DNA of 64,000 bases, from positions 7,688,001 through 7,752,000 of the forward strand of contig NZ_JAOBTQ010000001.1 in assembly GCF_033366695.1 (NCBI RefSeq), read 5' to 3'. The notes beneath the pieces were generated by a model. It ran no database searches. It had not been told where the DNA came from and saw nothing but the letters and a program-made list of their open reading frames with translations. A program made the translations under genes and the position numbers. The DNA is from Streptomyces sp. SCL15-4. GTDB taxonomy: Bacteria > Actinomycetota > Actinomycetes > Streptomycetales > Streptomycetaceae. How positions within the stretch are numbered: position 1 is the first letter of the stretch; the number at the start of each line of letters is the position of its first letter. Below, one piece after another: positions 1-7,778 of this stretch.

Positions 1-1
1 G

Positions 2-109
2 TTCATGAAGTTGTCGGCGGCAGGGATCGACGTGAAGTACCAGATCCGACCCGAGGTGACCACGGACCAGCTCCGCGCCCTGCTCGCCGTCGTCAAGCCC
101 TCCACCTGA
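2..109 (+). CDS. 3' end of an unidentified phage gene
   Basis: An open frame enters from the left edge and stops at TGA 107-109, giving the last 35 residues. These include a short basic/hydrophobic tail ending in LLAVVKPST. The start and most of the protein are outside the window, so no function can be given. It lies just upstream of the packaging genes, on the same strand. Confidence 0.45.
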   Translation, partial: FMKLSAAGIDVKYQIRPEVTTDQLRALLAVVKPST

Positions 110-135
110 CCGCCCGACACGACAGGACGAACCCC

Positions 136-324
136 ATGACCGAGATGTACATCCCCGCCGACAACTTCCAGGTGGGCGACATCGTCCACACCGAAAAGAG
201 CCGACCCGTCCGGGTCCGGCACATCGTCCGCGACAAGGCAGGCCGCCTCCTCGTGAACCCCGGAGACTCCGACGAGCTGGATGGCTGGGTGTGGGAGCAC
301 GCCACCGTCACTCGCGACGCCTGA
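136..324 (+). CDS. Small hypothetical phage protein
   Basis: A 62-residue acidic protein from ATG 136, 26 bases after the preceding stop. A modest AGGACG sits upstream as ribosome site. The middle (VGDIVHTEKSRPVRVRHIV) and the later GWVWEH look like a small beta-barrel with alternating hydrophobic strands, but I do not recognise the family. It is followed at once by a strong hairpin terminator, so it closes a transcription unit ahead of the terminase genes. Confidence 0.55.
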   Translation: MTEMYIPADNFQVGDIVHTEKSRPVRVRHIVRDKAGRLLVNPGDSDELDGWVWEHATVTRDA

Positions 325-338
325 CCCCGGGCGAACTG

Positions 339-371
339 AAGGCCCCGCACACGCCACCGGTGCGGGGCCTT
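339..371 (+). terminator. Intrinsic terminator-like hairpin
   Basis: Perfect 12-bp inverted repeat: AAGGCCCCGCAC at 339-350 and its complement at 360-371, around a 9-base loop. It lies 15 bases after the stop of the small gene at 136-324 and about 100 bases before the terminase operon. As is common in streptomycetes, there is no long T tract. Confidence 0.7.
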
Positions 372-469
372 CGTCCTGCGCGCGCCCTCAGCCGCCACCC
401 CGGTTGCACGCATCACCTACCATCAAACCACGCCAACCGTTATACGTATAACCACACGAGGAGGGGCCC

Positions 470-994
470 GTGACCGCCAACGACGACCCCCACAAAACCC
501 GCGACGGCCACGGCCGCTACGCCCGCACCATCAACCAAGCCCGCCGCGACGCCCACGCCGCCGAACTCCGCGCCGAAGGCTGGACCTACCAGCAGATCGC
601 CGACGAACTCGGCATCGACAAATCCGGCGCCATCCACGCCGTCCGCCGCGCCATCCGCGACGCCTGCGCAGGCCCCGGCCAAGACCTCATCAACCTCGAA
701 GTACAGCGCCTCGAAGCGATGTACGACCAAGTCCTCGACATCCTGCAAACCGATCACCCCGTCGTCTCCCACGGCCGGATCGTCAAGGACGACACCGGCG
801 CGCCCCTCACCGACGTCGAGATGAAACTCAAGGCCGTCGACCGCGCCCTCCGCACCCGCGAGAGCTTCCGGAAACTCCTCGGCCTCGACGCCCCCTCCCG
901 CGTCTCCGTCGACGCCGAACAACTCGGCCGCGAGATCGGCCGGCTCCTCGACGCCGCCACCAGCGAGGACGACGGTGACGACACCGACGCGTGA
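470..994 (+). CDS. Terminase small subunit (probable)
   Basis: A 174-residue, strongly charged protein from GTG 470, preceded by a clear GAGGAGG. The N-terminal third carries a helix-turn-helix-like segment (GWTYQQIADELGIDKSGAIH, about residues 37-56), as expected for the DNA-recognition subunit that brings the packaging motor to phage DNA. The C-terminus is acidic (EDDGDDTDA), suiting contact with the large subunit. Its stop lies inside the start of the terminase large subunit gene (20-base overlap), so the two are translationally coupled. The call rests mainly on position, size and the HTH. Confidence 0.75.
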   Translation: MTANDDPHKTRDGHGRYARTINQARRDAHAAELRAEGWTYQQIADELGIDKSGAIHAVRRAIRDACAGPGQDLINLEVQRLEAMYDQVLDILQTDHPVVSHGRIVKDDTGAPLTDVEMKLKAVDRALRTRESFRKLLGLDAPSRVSVDAEQLGREIGRLLDAATSEDDGDDTDA

Positions 995-2474
995 GGAGAT
1001 CCACCAGCAGATACAGCAGCTGGTGCGCGCCGGCGACACGAAGGCGCTCAAGGCCATCCGGGATCAGCTCCAGTCGAAGGTCGACCGCCGGAACCTCAAG
1101 CAGCGGACGCGCTTGTACCAGAACAACCCGACCGGCTGGGTCGAGGAACGCCTCGGTCAGGTCGTCTGGTCGAAGCAGCGCGAGATCATGCTCAGCGTCC
1201 GCGACAACCGGCGCACCGCCGTCCGCTCCTGCCACGGCGTCGGCAAATCCCACACCGCATCACTGGTCGCCTCCTGGTGGCTCGACACCCACCCCCCAGG
1301 CGAGGCCTTCGTCGTCACCAGCGCGCCCACCTTCGCCCAGGTCCGCGCCATCCTCTGGCGATACATCCGCCGCGTACACCGCCGCGGCAAGCTCGCCGGC
1401 CGCGTCAACCAGACCGAATGGCACATGGAAGACGAGTTGGTGGCGTTCGGCCGGAAGCCCGCCGACCACGACGAGTCCGCCTTCCAGGGCATCCACGCCC
1501 GCTACGTCCTCGTCATCCTGGATGAGGCGTGCGGTATCCCCGGCCAGCTGTGGGTGGCGGCGGACGCGCTGACGACCAACACGGACTGCCGCATCCTCGC
1601 GATCGGCAACCCCGACAACCCCGCGAGCCACTTCCGGAAGGTCTGCCAGCCCGGCAGCGGTTGGCACGTCATCGGGATCTCAGCGTTCGAGTCACCCAAC
1701 CTCACCGGCGAGCAGGTCCCGGACGACGTGGCGCAGGCCCTCGTCTCCCGCGGCTGGGTAGAGGAGAAAGCCACCGAGTGGGGCGAGGACAACCCCCTCT
1801 ACAAGAGCAAGGTCTTGGGGGAGTTCAGCGAGGATGCCCCGAACAAGGTCGTCCGCGCCTCGGACATCGCCAAGTGCCGCATCGCCTCAGAGGAGAGGCC
1901 CGCTGCCGCCGACCTGGAACCGGTGGAGCTTGGGGTTGACGTCGGCGGTGGCGGGGACGAGACCGTCATCCGGGAGCGCCGTGGCCGGCGCGCGGGCCGG
2001 GAATGGCGGGCACATACGGACCGCCCGGAGAAGATCGCCCCGCTCGTGCTCCGGGCGATCGAGGAGTCCGGCGCCGAGGCGGTGAAGGTCGACTCCATCG
2101 GCGTGGGCTTCGGTGTGATCGGCGAGCTACGGAACCTCGCGTCGCAGGGCAAGCACCGGGCGCGGATCGTCGGCGTCAACGTGGGTGAGAAGTCGTCCCA
2201 GCCGGACAAGTTCAAGAACCTCCGCGCCGAGATCTGGTGGGAGATCGCGCGCGGCCTGTCCGAACGGCAGGGCTGGGACCTGTCCGCGATGGACAACGCC
2301 GACACCACCGTGGCTCAGCTGTTGGAGCCGTTGTGGGAGGTCGACGCGCAGGGCCGGATCTTCGTGGAGCCGAAGGACGAGATCCGGAAACGACTGGGGC
2401 GCAGCCCCGACAACGCAGACGCGCTCTTGTTGGCGTTCTACAACGGAGCCCGAACAAGGGTGAGGTGGCTGTGA
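975..2474 (+). CDS. Terminase large subunit (ATPase/nuclease)
   Basis: A 499-residue packaging motor protein starting at GTG 975 within the end of the small subunit gene. Visible motifs: Walker A-like CHGVGKS at about residues 86-92; hydrophobic Walker B YVLVILDEACG ending in Asp183-Glu184; and a motif III-like LAIGNPDNP near residue 213. A C-terminal RNase H-type nuclease half opens with LGVDVGGGGDET near residue 318. Together these fit an ATP-driven translocase fused to the endonuclease that cuts concatemeric DNA. The nuclease Asp in GVDVGG is present. Length is normal for siphovirus terminases. Confidence 0.95.
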   Translation: MTTPTREEIHQQIQQLVRAGDTKALKAIRDQLQSKVDRRNLKQRTRLYQNNPTGWVEERLGQVVWSKQREIMLSVRDNRRTAVRSCHGVGKSHTASLVASWWLDTHPPGEAFVVTSAPTFAQVRAILWRYIRRVHRRGKLAGRVNQTEWHMEDELVAFGRKPADHDESAFQGIHARYVLVILDEACGIPGQLWVAADALTTNTDCRILAIGNPDNPASHFRKVCQPGSGWHVIGISAFESPNLTGEQVPDDVAQALVSRGWVEEKATEWGEDNPLYKSKVLGEFSEDAPNKVVRASDIAKCRIASEERPAAADLEPVELGVDVGGGGDETVIRERRGRRAGREWRAHTDRPEKIAPLVLRAIEESGAEAVKVDSIGVGFGVIGELRNLASQGKHRARIVGVNVGEKSSQPDKFKNLRAEIWWEIARGLSERQGWDLSAMDNADTTVAQLLEPLWEVDAQGRIFVEPKDEIRKRLGRSPDNADALLLAFYNGARTRVRWL

Positions 2475-2659
2475 CCAGTCGAAACGAGCGATTCCGCAGG
2501 TGGGCTCTGCTGTGGCGGAAGTTGGCGCCGTTCTTGCTTGACACGGCTGGGATCATCCTATTGTCGGGTTCCGCCATGGTGTGGAACCTGATCGCTGGCC
2601 TGGCCGCAGCAGGAGTTGGCTGCTTCGTCCTGAACTGGCGGTGGTTCGGAACCGAGTAG
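2471..2659 (+). CDS. Small two-helix membrane protein
   Basis: A 62-residue protein from GTG 2471, overlapping the terminase stop by four bases (GTGA). After a basic N-terminus (SRNERFRRW) come two adjacent hydrophobic stretches (about residues 19-34 and 37-54), then a WRWFGTE tail. This predicts a membrane hairpin. Membrane proteins of this size are often found between terminase and portal genes in actinophages; the role is unknown. An upstream GAGGTGG may serve as ribosome site, but coupling to the terminase is likely the main driver. Confidence 0.6.
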   Translation: MTSRNERFRRWALLWRKLAPFLLDTAGIILLSGSAMVWNLIAGLAAAGVGCFVLNWRWFGTE

Positions 2660-2673
2660 GCGAAGGAGGGGCG

Positions 2674-4161
2674 TTGGCACGGACCCTCCTCGGCGCGCTC
2701 CTCAACAAGACCAGCAGCGTCGCAGCTCAGACCCCGGTCCCCTTCGCCTCCCGCTCCGCCAGCTACGGCGGCCTGTTTGGCTCCAGCCGCACCGCCGAAG
2801 GCCAGATGCGCGCGATGTCCGCAGTCGGCACGCTCTTCGCCATCGTGGACCGCACCTCGAATGCGACCGCCCTGGTCGACTGGAAGCTGTACCGCAAGGC
2901 CAAGTCCGGTCGGAAGGAAGACCGGACCGAGGTCACCTCGCACGCGGCGCTCGACCTGTGGAACAGGCCCAACCCGTTCATGCCGCGGCAGGAGTTCGTA
3001 GAGACCCAGCAGCAGCACTTCGACCTCACCGGCGAAGCCTGGTGGGTCATCGCCCGCCGGCCCGGCGTCACCCTGCCGCTGGAGATGTGGCCCGTCCGCC
3101 CCGACCGCATGACCCCGGTCCCCGACCGCGAGACGTTCCTGAAGGGCTACTTCTACACCAGCCCCGACGGCGAGCAGATCCCCCTCGGCCTGGACGAAGT
3201 CATCCAGCTCCGCCGGCCGAACCCGCTGGACCCGTACCGCGGTCTCAGCCCGGTGCTGTCGATCCTCCCGGACCTGGACACCAGCCGGTACGCCTCGGAG
3301 TGGTCGCGGGCGTTCTTCGTCAACTCGGCTCAGCCGGGCGGCATCATCGAGGTTCCACAGGCTCTGTCGGACGACCAGTTCGGCGAGTTGCGGGACCGGT
3401 GGAACGAGCAGCACCGCGGCGTCGGCAACGCGCACCGTGTGGCCATCCTCGAACACGGCAAGTGGGTCGACCGCACCATCAGCCAGCGAGACATGCAGTT
3501 CGTGGAGTTGCGCGGCGCCACCGCCGACCGGATCCGCGAGGCCTACGGCATTTCCAAATCGGCGATCGGTGATTTCGAGGACATCAACCGCGCCTCCGCG
3601 CTGGCGGCCAAGGCGTGGTTCGCGGAGCAGCAGACCATCCCGCGGCTGGAGCGGATCAAGGCGGCGCTCAACTTTGAGCTGCTGCCCATGTACGGGCCGA
3701 CCGCGCAGGGCCTGGAGTGGGACTACGAACCCCCCACCCCGCCGGACCCGGAGATCGAGGCCCAGCAGCTCACCGCCCGCTCGGCTGCTGCTGCCGTCCT
3801 GGTTCGCGAGGGCTTCGACCCGGCCGGCGTCCTGTCCGCCGTCGGCCTCCCCGAGATCCCGTTCGCCGGCCGCCCGACCGCGCCCACGCCAGCCGCTCCG
3901 GTGGCCGCGTGGGATGACGCGGTTGCTGGCTTGCTCGGTACTGAGATCGAGGCGGCGATGCGCTGGGAGGTCGTCACCGAGCACGACGACGATGTCTGCG
4001 GCCCATGCGCCGAGCAGGACGGCCGGCTCTATCGCAACCGTGCCGCCGCGTACAAGGACTACCCGGGCGGGTCCGGCTACATCCACTGCGTGGGCGCGGA
4101 GTACGGCAACGACTGCCGCTGCAAGGTCGTGAAGCGACGGAAGACGAGGGACGACGAATGA
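2674..4161 (+). CDS. Portal protein with C-terminal MuF-like cysteine motif
   Basis: The frame is open further upstream, but TTG 2674 with a strong AAGGAGGG three bases before it is the best start, giving 495 residues. The main body matches HK97-type portal proteins: a mixed alpha/beta N-terminus, an LRRPNPLDPYRGLSPV segment, and EAYGISKSAIGDFEDINRAS (about residues 289-308), a typical portal helix region. Portals form the dodecameric channel for DNA entry. The last 70 residues carry DDDVCGPCAEQDG followed by NDCRCKVVKR, the cysteine-rich signature normally found at the end of MuF/head morphogenesis proteins. No separate MuF gene follows, so the two functions may be fused here. Confidence 0.9.
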   Translation: MARTLLGALLNKTSSVAAQTPVPFASRSASYGGLFGSSRTAEGQMRAMSAVGTLFAIVDRTSNATALVDWKLYRKAKSGRKEDRTEVTSHAALDLWNRPNPFMPRQEFVETQQQHFDLTGEAWWVIARRPGVTLPLEMWPVRPDRMTPVPDRETFLKGYFYTSPDGEQIPLGLDEVIQLRRPNPLDPYRGLSPVLSILPDLDTSRYASEWSRAFFVNSAQPGGIIEVPQALSDDQFGELRDRWNEQHRGVGNAHRVAILEHGKWVDRTISQRDMQFVELRGATADRIREAYGISKSAIGDFEDINRASALAAKAWFAEQQTIPRLERIKAALNFELLPMYGPTAQGLEWDYEPPTPPDPEIEAQQLTARSAAAAVLVREGFDPAGVLSAVGLPEIPFAGRPTAPTPAAPVAAWDDAVAGLLGTEIEAAMRWEVVTEHDDDVCGPCAEQDGRLYRNRAAAYKDYPGGSGYIHCVGAEYGNDCRCKVVKRRKTRDDE

Positions 4162-5192
4162 TCACCCTTCCCGCGAACCTCCCCGGTTTCGTCGCCCGCC
4201 AGCGCGAGCACGCCGAGAAGCAGCGCGCGCAACTCGGGGTCGAGGCCCGCTCCTGGTACCGCATCACCAACGCCGCGGACCCAGACGAGGCCGAGGTCAT
4301 GCTCTACGACGAGATCGGCGGCTGGTTCGGGTCGACGGCCGATGAACTGATCGCCGACCTGCGGGGCATCACGGCGCCGCGTATGCGGGTCCGGGTCAAC
4401 AGCCCCGGCGGCAGCGTGTTCGAAGGCGTGGCCATCGCCAACGCCTTGAGGAGCCACCCGGCTCAGGTCACGGTGCAGGTCGACGGGATCGCCGCGAGCA
4501 TCGCCTCCGTCATCGCGATGGCCGGGGACCGGATCGAGATGGCCCCGAACACGATGATGATGATCCACGACGCGTCCGGCGTGTGCATGGGCAACGCCTC
4601 CGACATGGAGGAGATGGCCGAACTCCTCGACCTCATCAGCGACAACATCGCCGACGCCTACGCGGCCAAGGCGGGCGGCACCCGCGACGAATGGCGGGCC
4701 CGGATGAAGGCCGAGACCTGGTACCTCCCCGAGGACGCCGTCGCCGCCGGCCTCGCCGACGAAGCCGTACAGACCCCGAAGGCCGGCGCCCCGACGGAAC
4801 CCGCCGAGCCCGAGCCGGACATGGCCCGCGCCTGGGACCTCGCCGCCTACGGCTACCAGGGCCCGCGCCCGGCCGAGCCCGCGCCGACCGCGACGCTCAC
4901 CGAGGACATCCGCACGCTCGTCGGCGAGGAGGTGGCCGCGCAGCTCGCTGCCGCGGTCGTCCCGCCCACCGAGGCCACCACCGCGGCCGAGTCGGCCGAC
5001 GAGGTCACGGCCAGCGAACCCGCCGTCACGCCGGCCGAGGCGGCCCCGGAGGCGCCCGCGGCCGAACCCGTGGACGAGTGGGCCGCCGCAGTGGCGCACC
5101 TCGTCCAGCCCCCATCTGACCCGTGGGCCGCAGCCGTGGCCCATCTCATCAACAGCACGTCGGCGGCCAGCTCGGCGACGGAAGCAGCCTGA
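4158..5192 (+). CDS. Prohead protease, ClpP (S14) type
   Basis: A 344-residue protein from ATG 4158, overlapping the portal stop (ATGA). The ClpP fold signature is clear: NSPGGSVFEG at 81-90, nucleophile Ser114 in GIAASIAS, His137 in MMMIHDAS, and a likely Asp in SDNIADAY near 161-168. It should cut the scaffold or delta domain during capsid maturation. About 150 residues beyond the protease domain are Ala/Pro/Glu-rich and probably act as scaffold, since no separate scaffold gene is present. The extreme C-terminus holds an exact internal repeat, WAAAVAHL twice. The gene lies directly before the capsid gene, as usual. Confidence 0.92.
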   Translation: MITLPANLPGFVARQREHAEKQRAQLGVEARSWYRITNAADPDEAEVMLYDEIGGWFGSTADELIADLRGITAPRMRVRVNSPGGSVFEGVAIANALRSHPAQVTVQVDGIAASIASVIAMAGDRIEMAPNTMMMIHDASGVCMGNASDMEEMAELLDLISDNIADAYAAKAGGTRDEWRARMKAETWYLPEDAVAAGLADEAVQTPKAGAPTEPAEPEPDMARAWDLAAYGYQGPRPAEPAPTATLTEDIRTLVGEEVAAQLAAAVVPPTEATTAAESADEVTASEPAVTPAEAAPEAPAAEPVDEWAAAVAHLVQPPSDPWAAAVAHLINSTSAASSATEAA

Positions 5193-5203
5193 AGGAGGCA
5201 GCA

Positions 5204-6565
5204 GTGGCAACACCCACCATCCCGAGCAATGCCGCCGAGCTGGCGGAAATGCTCAGCGACCCGGCCAAGGCGAAGGACGTCGTCGCCTCCCCGGAGGACC
5301 TGACGAAGTTCATCACCGAGTACGCCAACCGGCAGCAGGGCGAGGGCACCGACCTCAACCGGCAGATCGCCGAGCAGGTGCAGCAGCAGTTCGCGGCGAT
5401 GCTCCGCGACAACGGCGCCGACGCCACCACCAAGGACGCCGCCCAGGCGATCAAGCGGCTCGACCTCGACCCGCAGGCCAAGCGCGGCGGCATGCTCACC
5501 TCCCACCGGCAGGGCACGGCCTACAACAAGGCCGCCCCCGGCGCGATCGTGGACAAGCACTTCGAGAACTCGATCGACTACGTCCAGAACATCTGGCACA
5601 AGAACGCGCACGCGGACGCGGACAAGCTGGCCGCGCTGCGCAACGCCGCGGGCTCCGTCAGCCCCGCCGACGGTGGCTTCCTGGTCCCCGAGACCCTGCG
5701 CTCGCAGCTCCTCCAGCTCGCGCTGGAGAAGGCGGTCGTGCGCCCGCTGGCCACGGTGGTCCCGATGGAGTCGGCCCGGGTCCCGTTCCCGATGATCGAC
5801 ACCACCACCAACGCCGGGTCGGTGTTCGGCGGCATGGTCGCCTACTGGGGCGAGGAAGGCGCCGCGCTCAAGGACTCGAACCCGTCGTTCGGGCGGGTCG
5901 AGCTGGACGCGAAGAAGCTCACGGGCCTCTCCGCGGTCCCGAACGAGCTGCTCCAGGACTCCATCGTCTCCTTCAGCGCGCTGATCGAGACGCTGTGGCC
6001 GCAGGCCCTCGCCTTCAGCGAGGACAACGCCTTCCAGTCCGGCTCCGGCACCGGTGAGCCCCTCGGCTTCCGCGGCGCCGGTAACCCGGCCGCGGTCACC
6101 GTGACCCGCGCGAACAGCAACAAGATCCAGTACGTGGACGTCATCGGGATGTACGCCCGCATGCTGCCCTCGTCGCTGTCCAACGCCGTGTGGATGTGCG
6201 CCCCCGACGCGCTGCCGCAGCTCCTCCAGCTTTCCCTCACCGTCGGCACCGGCGGCAATTCGGTGTTCGTCGTCAACGCCGCGGCCGGCATGCCGATGAG
6301 CATCTTCGGCCGGCCGCTGATCATCACGGAGAGGGGCTCCACGCTCGGCTCCCGCGGCGACCTCGCCTTCGTCGACCTGTCGTACTACCTCGTCGGCGAC
6401 CGGCAGGTCATGACCGCCGACAGCTCGACGGACTACAACTTCGGCACGGACAAAACGACCTTCAGGATCATCCAGAGGGTCGACGGCAGGCCGTGGATCC
6501 AGTCCCCGATCACCCCGGCCAACGGCTCCACCTCCACACTCAGCCCGTTCGTCGAGCTGAACTAA
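5204..6565 (+). CDS. Major capsid protein, HK97 fold
   Basis: A 453-residue protein from GTG 5204, preceded by GAAGGAGG at 5191-5198. The first ~150 residues are charged and helical (a delta/scaffold-like region). The HK97 core follows: SPADGGFLVPETLRSQLLQL near 157-176, FPMIDTTTNAGSVFGGMVAY near 192-211, GLSAVPNELLQDS near 246-258, and a FQSGSGTGEPLG loop near 278-289. It should form the icosahedral shell. It directly follows the ClpP-type protease that would process it. The C-terminal part (FGTDKTTFRIIQRVDGRPW) matches the usual end of the family. Confidence 0.95.
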   Translation: MATPTIPSNAAELAEMLSDPAKAKDVVASPEDLTKFITEYANRQQGEGTDLNRQIAEQVQQQFAAMLRDNGADATTKDAAQAIKRLDLDPQAKRGGMLTSHRQGTAYNKAAPGAIVDKHFENSIDYVQNIWHKNAHADADKLAALRNAAGSVSPADGGFLVPETLRSQLLQLALEKAVVRPLATVVPMESARVPFPMIDTTTNAGSVFGGMVAYWGEEGAALKDSNPSFGRVELDAKKLTGLSAVPNELLQDSIVSFSALIETLWPQALAFSEDNAFQSGSGTGEPLGFRGAGNPAAVTVTRANSNKIQYVDVIGMYARMLPSSLSNAVWMCAPDALPQLLQLSLTVGTGGNSVFVVNAAAGMPMSIFGRPLIITERGSTLGSRGDLAFVDLSYYLVGDRQVMTADSSTDYNFGTDKTTFRIIQRVDGRPWIQSPITPANGSTSTLSPFVELN

Positions 6566-6576
6566 CCCCCCGCGGT

Positions 6577-6604
6577 CGGCGGCGGCATTCACACCCCGCC
6601 GCCG
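6577..6604 (+). terminator. Hairpin after the capsid gene (possible attenuator)
   Basis: A 9-bp perfect repeat (CGGCGGCGG at 6577-6585, complement at 6596-6604) with a 10-base loop lies 11 bases after the capsid stop, in the only sizeable gap of the head cluster. It may partly terminate or stabilise the capsid mRNA 3' end. Triplet composition makes chance pairing plausible. Confidence 0.35.
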
Positions 6605-6662
6605 GCTTCCACCGGGCCGGCAGTGTCGCCCCGGACCCGCTCACCAGACGAAAGGAAACCCG

Positions 6663-7103
6663 ATGTCTCAGAAGGCACTCGGCCGGCTCATCAACAGCAC
6701 CCCCGCCGCCGACGGCAAGTGGATCGCCCTCAAGGGCGCCGCGGCCGGCGTCACCTTCTCCTGCTACCTCGCGGGCGCGGTCGGCGACACGTACACCCTC
6801 CAGGAAGCCAAGGACAGCAGCGGCACCGGCGCACAGAACCTCGCGATCGTCACCGAGTACCACACCAACACCGGTGACGGCTCGGACGCGTGGACCCGCA
6901 GGACGCAGGCCGCTGCGGCGACCATCACCACCGCGGCGGCGGCAACGCAGAACGCCATGGTCTGCGAGGTCGAGGGCACGTCGCTGTCGGACGGCTACAA
7001 GTACGTGAAGCTCACCTCGACCGGCGCCGGCACGGTGAACGCGCTCACCCGCGACCTGCTCGCCCAGCGGGCCCCGGCGAACCTGCCGGCGACCGGGGCC
7101 TGA
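6663..7103 (+). CDS. Probable head decoration or head-fibre protein
   Basis: A 146-residue Ala/Thr/Gly-rich protein from ATG 6663, preceded by GAAAGGAAA. Polar beta-type segments with no Cys pairs or HTH, and a Thr/Ala-rich middle (AAAATITTAAAATQNAM), suggest an extracellular structural protein. It sits directly after the capsid gene, where many phages encode a capsid decoration protein. No diagnostic motif is present, so the role is inferred from position and composition. Confidence 0.5.
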   Translation: MSQKALGRLINSTPAADGKWIALKGAAAGVTFSCYLAGAVGDTYTLQEAKDSSGTGAQNLAIVTEYHTNTGDGSDAWTRRTQAAAATITTAAAATQNAMVCEVEGTSLSDGYKYVKLTSTGAGTVNALTRDLLAQRAPANLPATGA

Positions 7104-7105
7104 TC

Positions 7106-7486
7106 GTGGCGGTGTGGACGTGCGCCGACTGCACCGCACGGTATGCGGTCGGCGCCCCCCGATGCCCGCAGTGCGGCTGCCGGGTCCGAGTCGAGGACGG
7201 AAGCGAGGACGACATGGCGAAGGTCACCGTACACGGCGGCCCGTCCGACGTGCACACCGAGGAGAGGGGTGAGGACGTATCAGCTGGGAGCAGCTCATCG
7301 ACATCCTCCGCGAAGGAGCAGCCCTCGCCCGAGCCGAGCGAGAAGCCGACCCCGTCGCGTGCCCGCAAGACGGGGAGCCGCTCCGGACGGGCCCGGACGG
7401 ACAGCTCTTCTGCCCGTTCGACGGGTGGCGGCCCGGAGGCCGGTACGTCGGCGACCGACTCCGCTGACGAGGAGGGCGACGCGTGA
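7106..7486 (+). CDS. Zinc-ribbon protein with disordered acidic/Ser-rich tail
   Basis: A 126-residue protein from GTG 7106, two bases after the preceding stop. The N-terminus has two CxxC pairs (CADC near residues 6-9, CPQCGC near 20-25), a zinc-ribbon pattern. The remaining ~95 residues are Ser/Glu/Pro/Arg-rich and low in hydrophobics, so probably disordered. Small zinc-ribbon proteins are common between capsid and connector genes of actinophages, without an assigned task. It ends in a GTGA overlap with the next gene. Confidence 0.6.
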   Translation: MAVWTCADCTARYAVGAPRCPQCGCRVRVEDGSEDDMAKVTVHGGPSDVHTEERGEDVSAGSSSSTSSAKEQPSPEPSEKPTPSRARKTGSRSGRARTDSSSARSTGGGPEAGTSATDSADEEGDA

Positions 7487-7746
7487 CACCGAGCGTGGGC
7501 CGCGTCGTCCACTACGTCAGCTACGGCACCCCAGGCGGCGAGTACACCTCGCAGTGCCGGGCGGCCGTCATCACCGAGGTTGGCGAGTGGCCCGAAGGCG
7601 TATCCGAGGAGGACAGGCACAACATCGCGGTGCCCATCGGCCTCGCGGTGCTGAACCCCACGGGCGTGTTCTTCGACCGGAAAGTCATGCAGTCCGAGGT
7701 CGGCCGCGAAGGCGGCACCTGGCACTGGCCCGAGCGCACCGACTGA
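7483..7746 (+). CDS. Small hypothetical phage protein
   Basis: An 87-residue protein from GTG 7483, overlapping the previous stop by four bases. Sequence features are HYVSYGTPGGEYTSQCRAAVI at the start, a central acidic stretch (EGVSEEDRH), then GLAVLNPTGVFFD and a WHWPERTD end. It looks like a compact beta-rich domain of about 80 residues. The same general pattern occurs in many actinophage head clusters, but I know of no assigned function. Confidence 0.55.
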   Translation: MTPSVGRVVHYVSYGTPGGEYTSQCRAAVITEVGEWPEGVSEEDRHNIAVPIGLAVLNPTGVFFDRKVMQSEVGREGGTWHWPERTD

Positions 7747-7778
7747 CCACCCGCACGACCACAGAGAGGAGGTGAGAG

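Noticed and set aside
2581..2673. Longer portal N-terminus from ATG 2581
   Set aside because: It would overlap the small membrane gene almost entirely and has no ribosome site; TTG 2674 follows AAGGAGGG.
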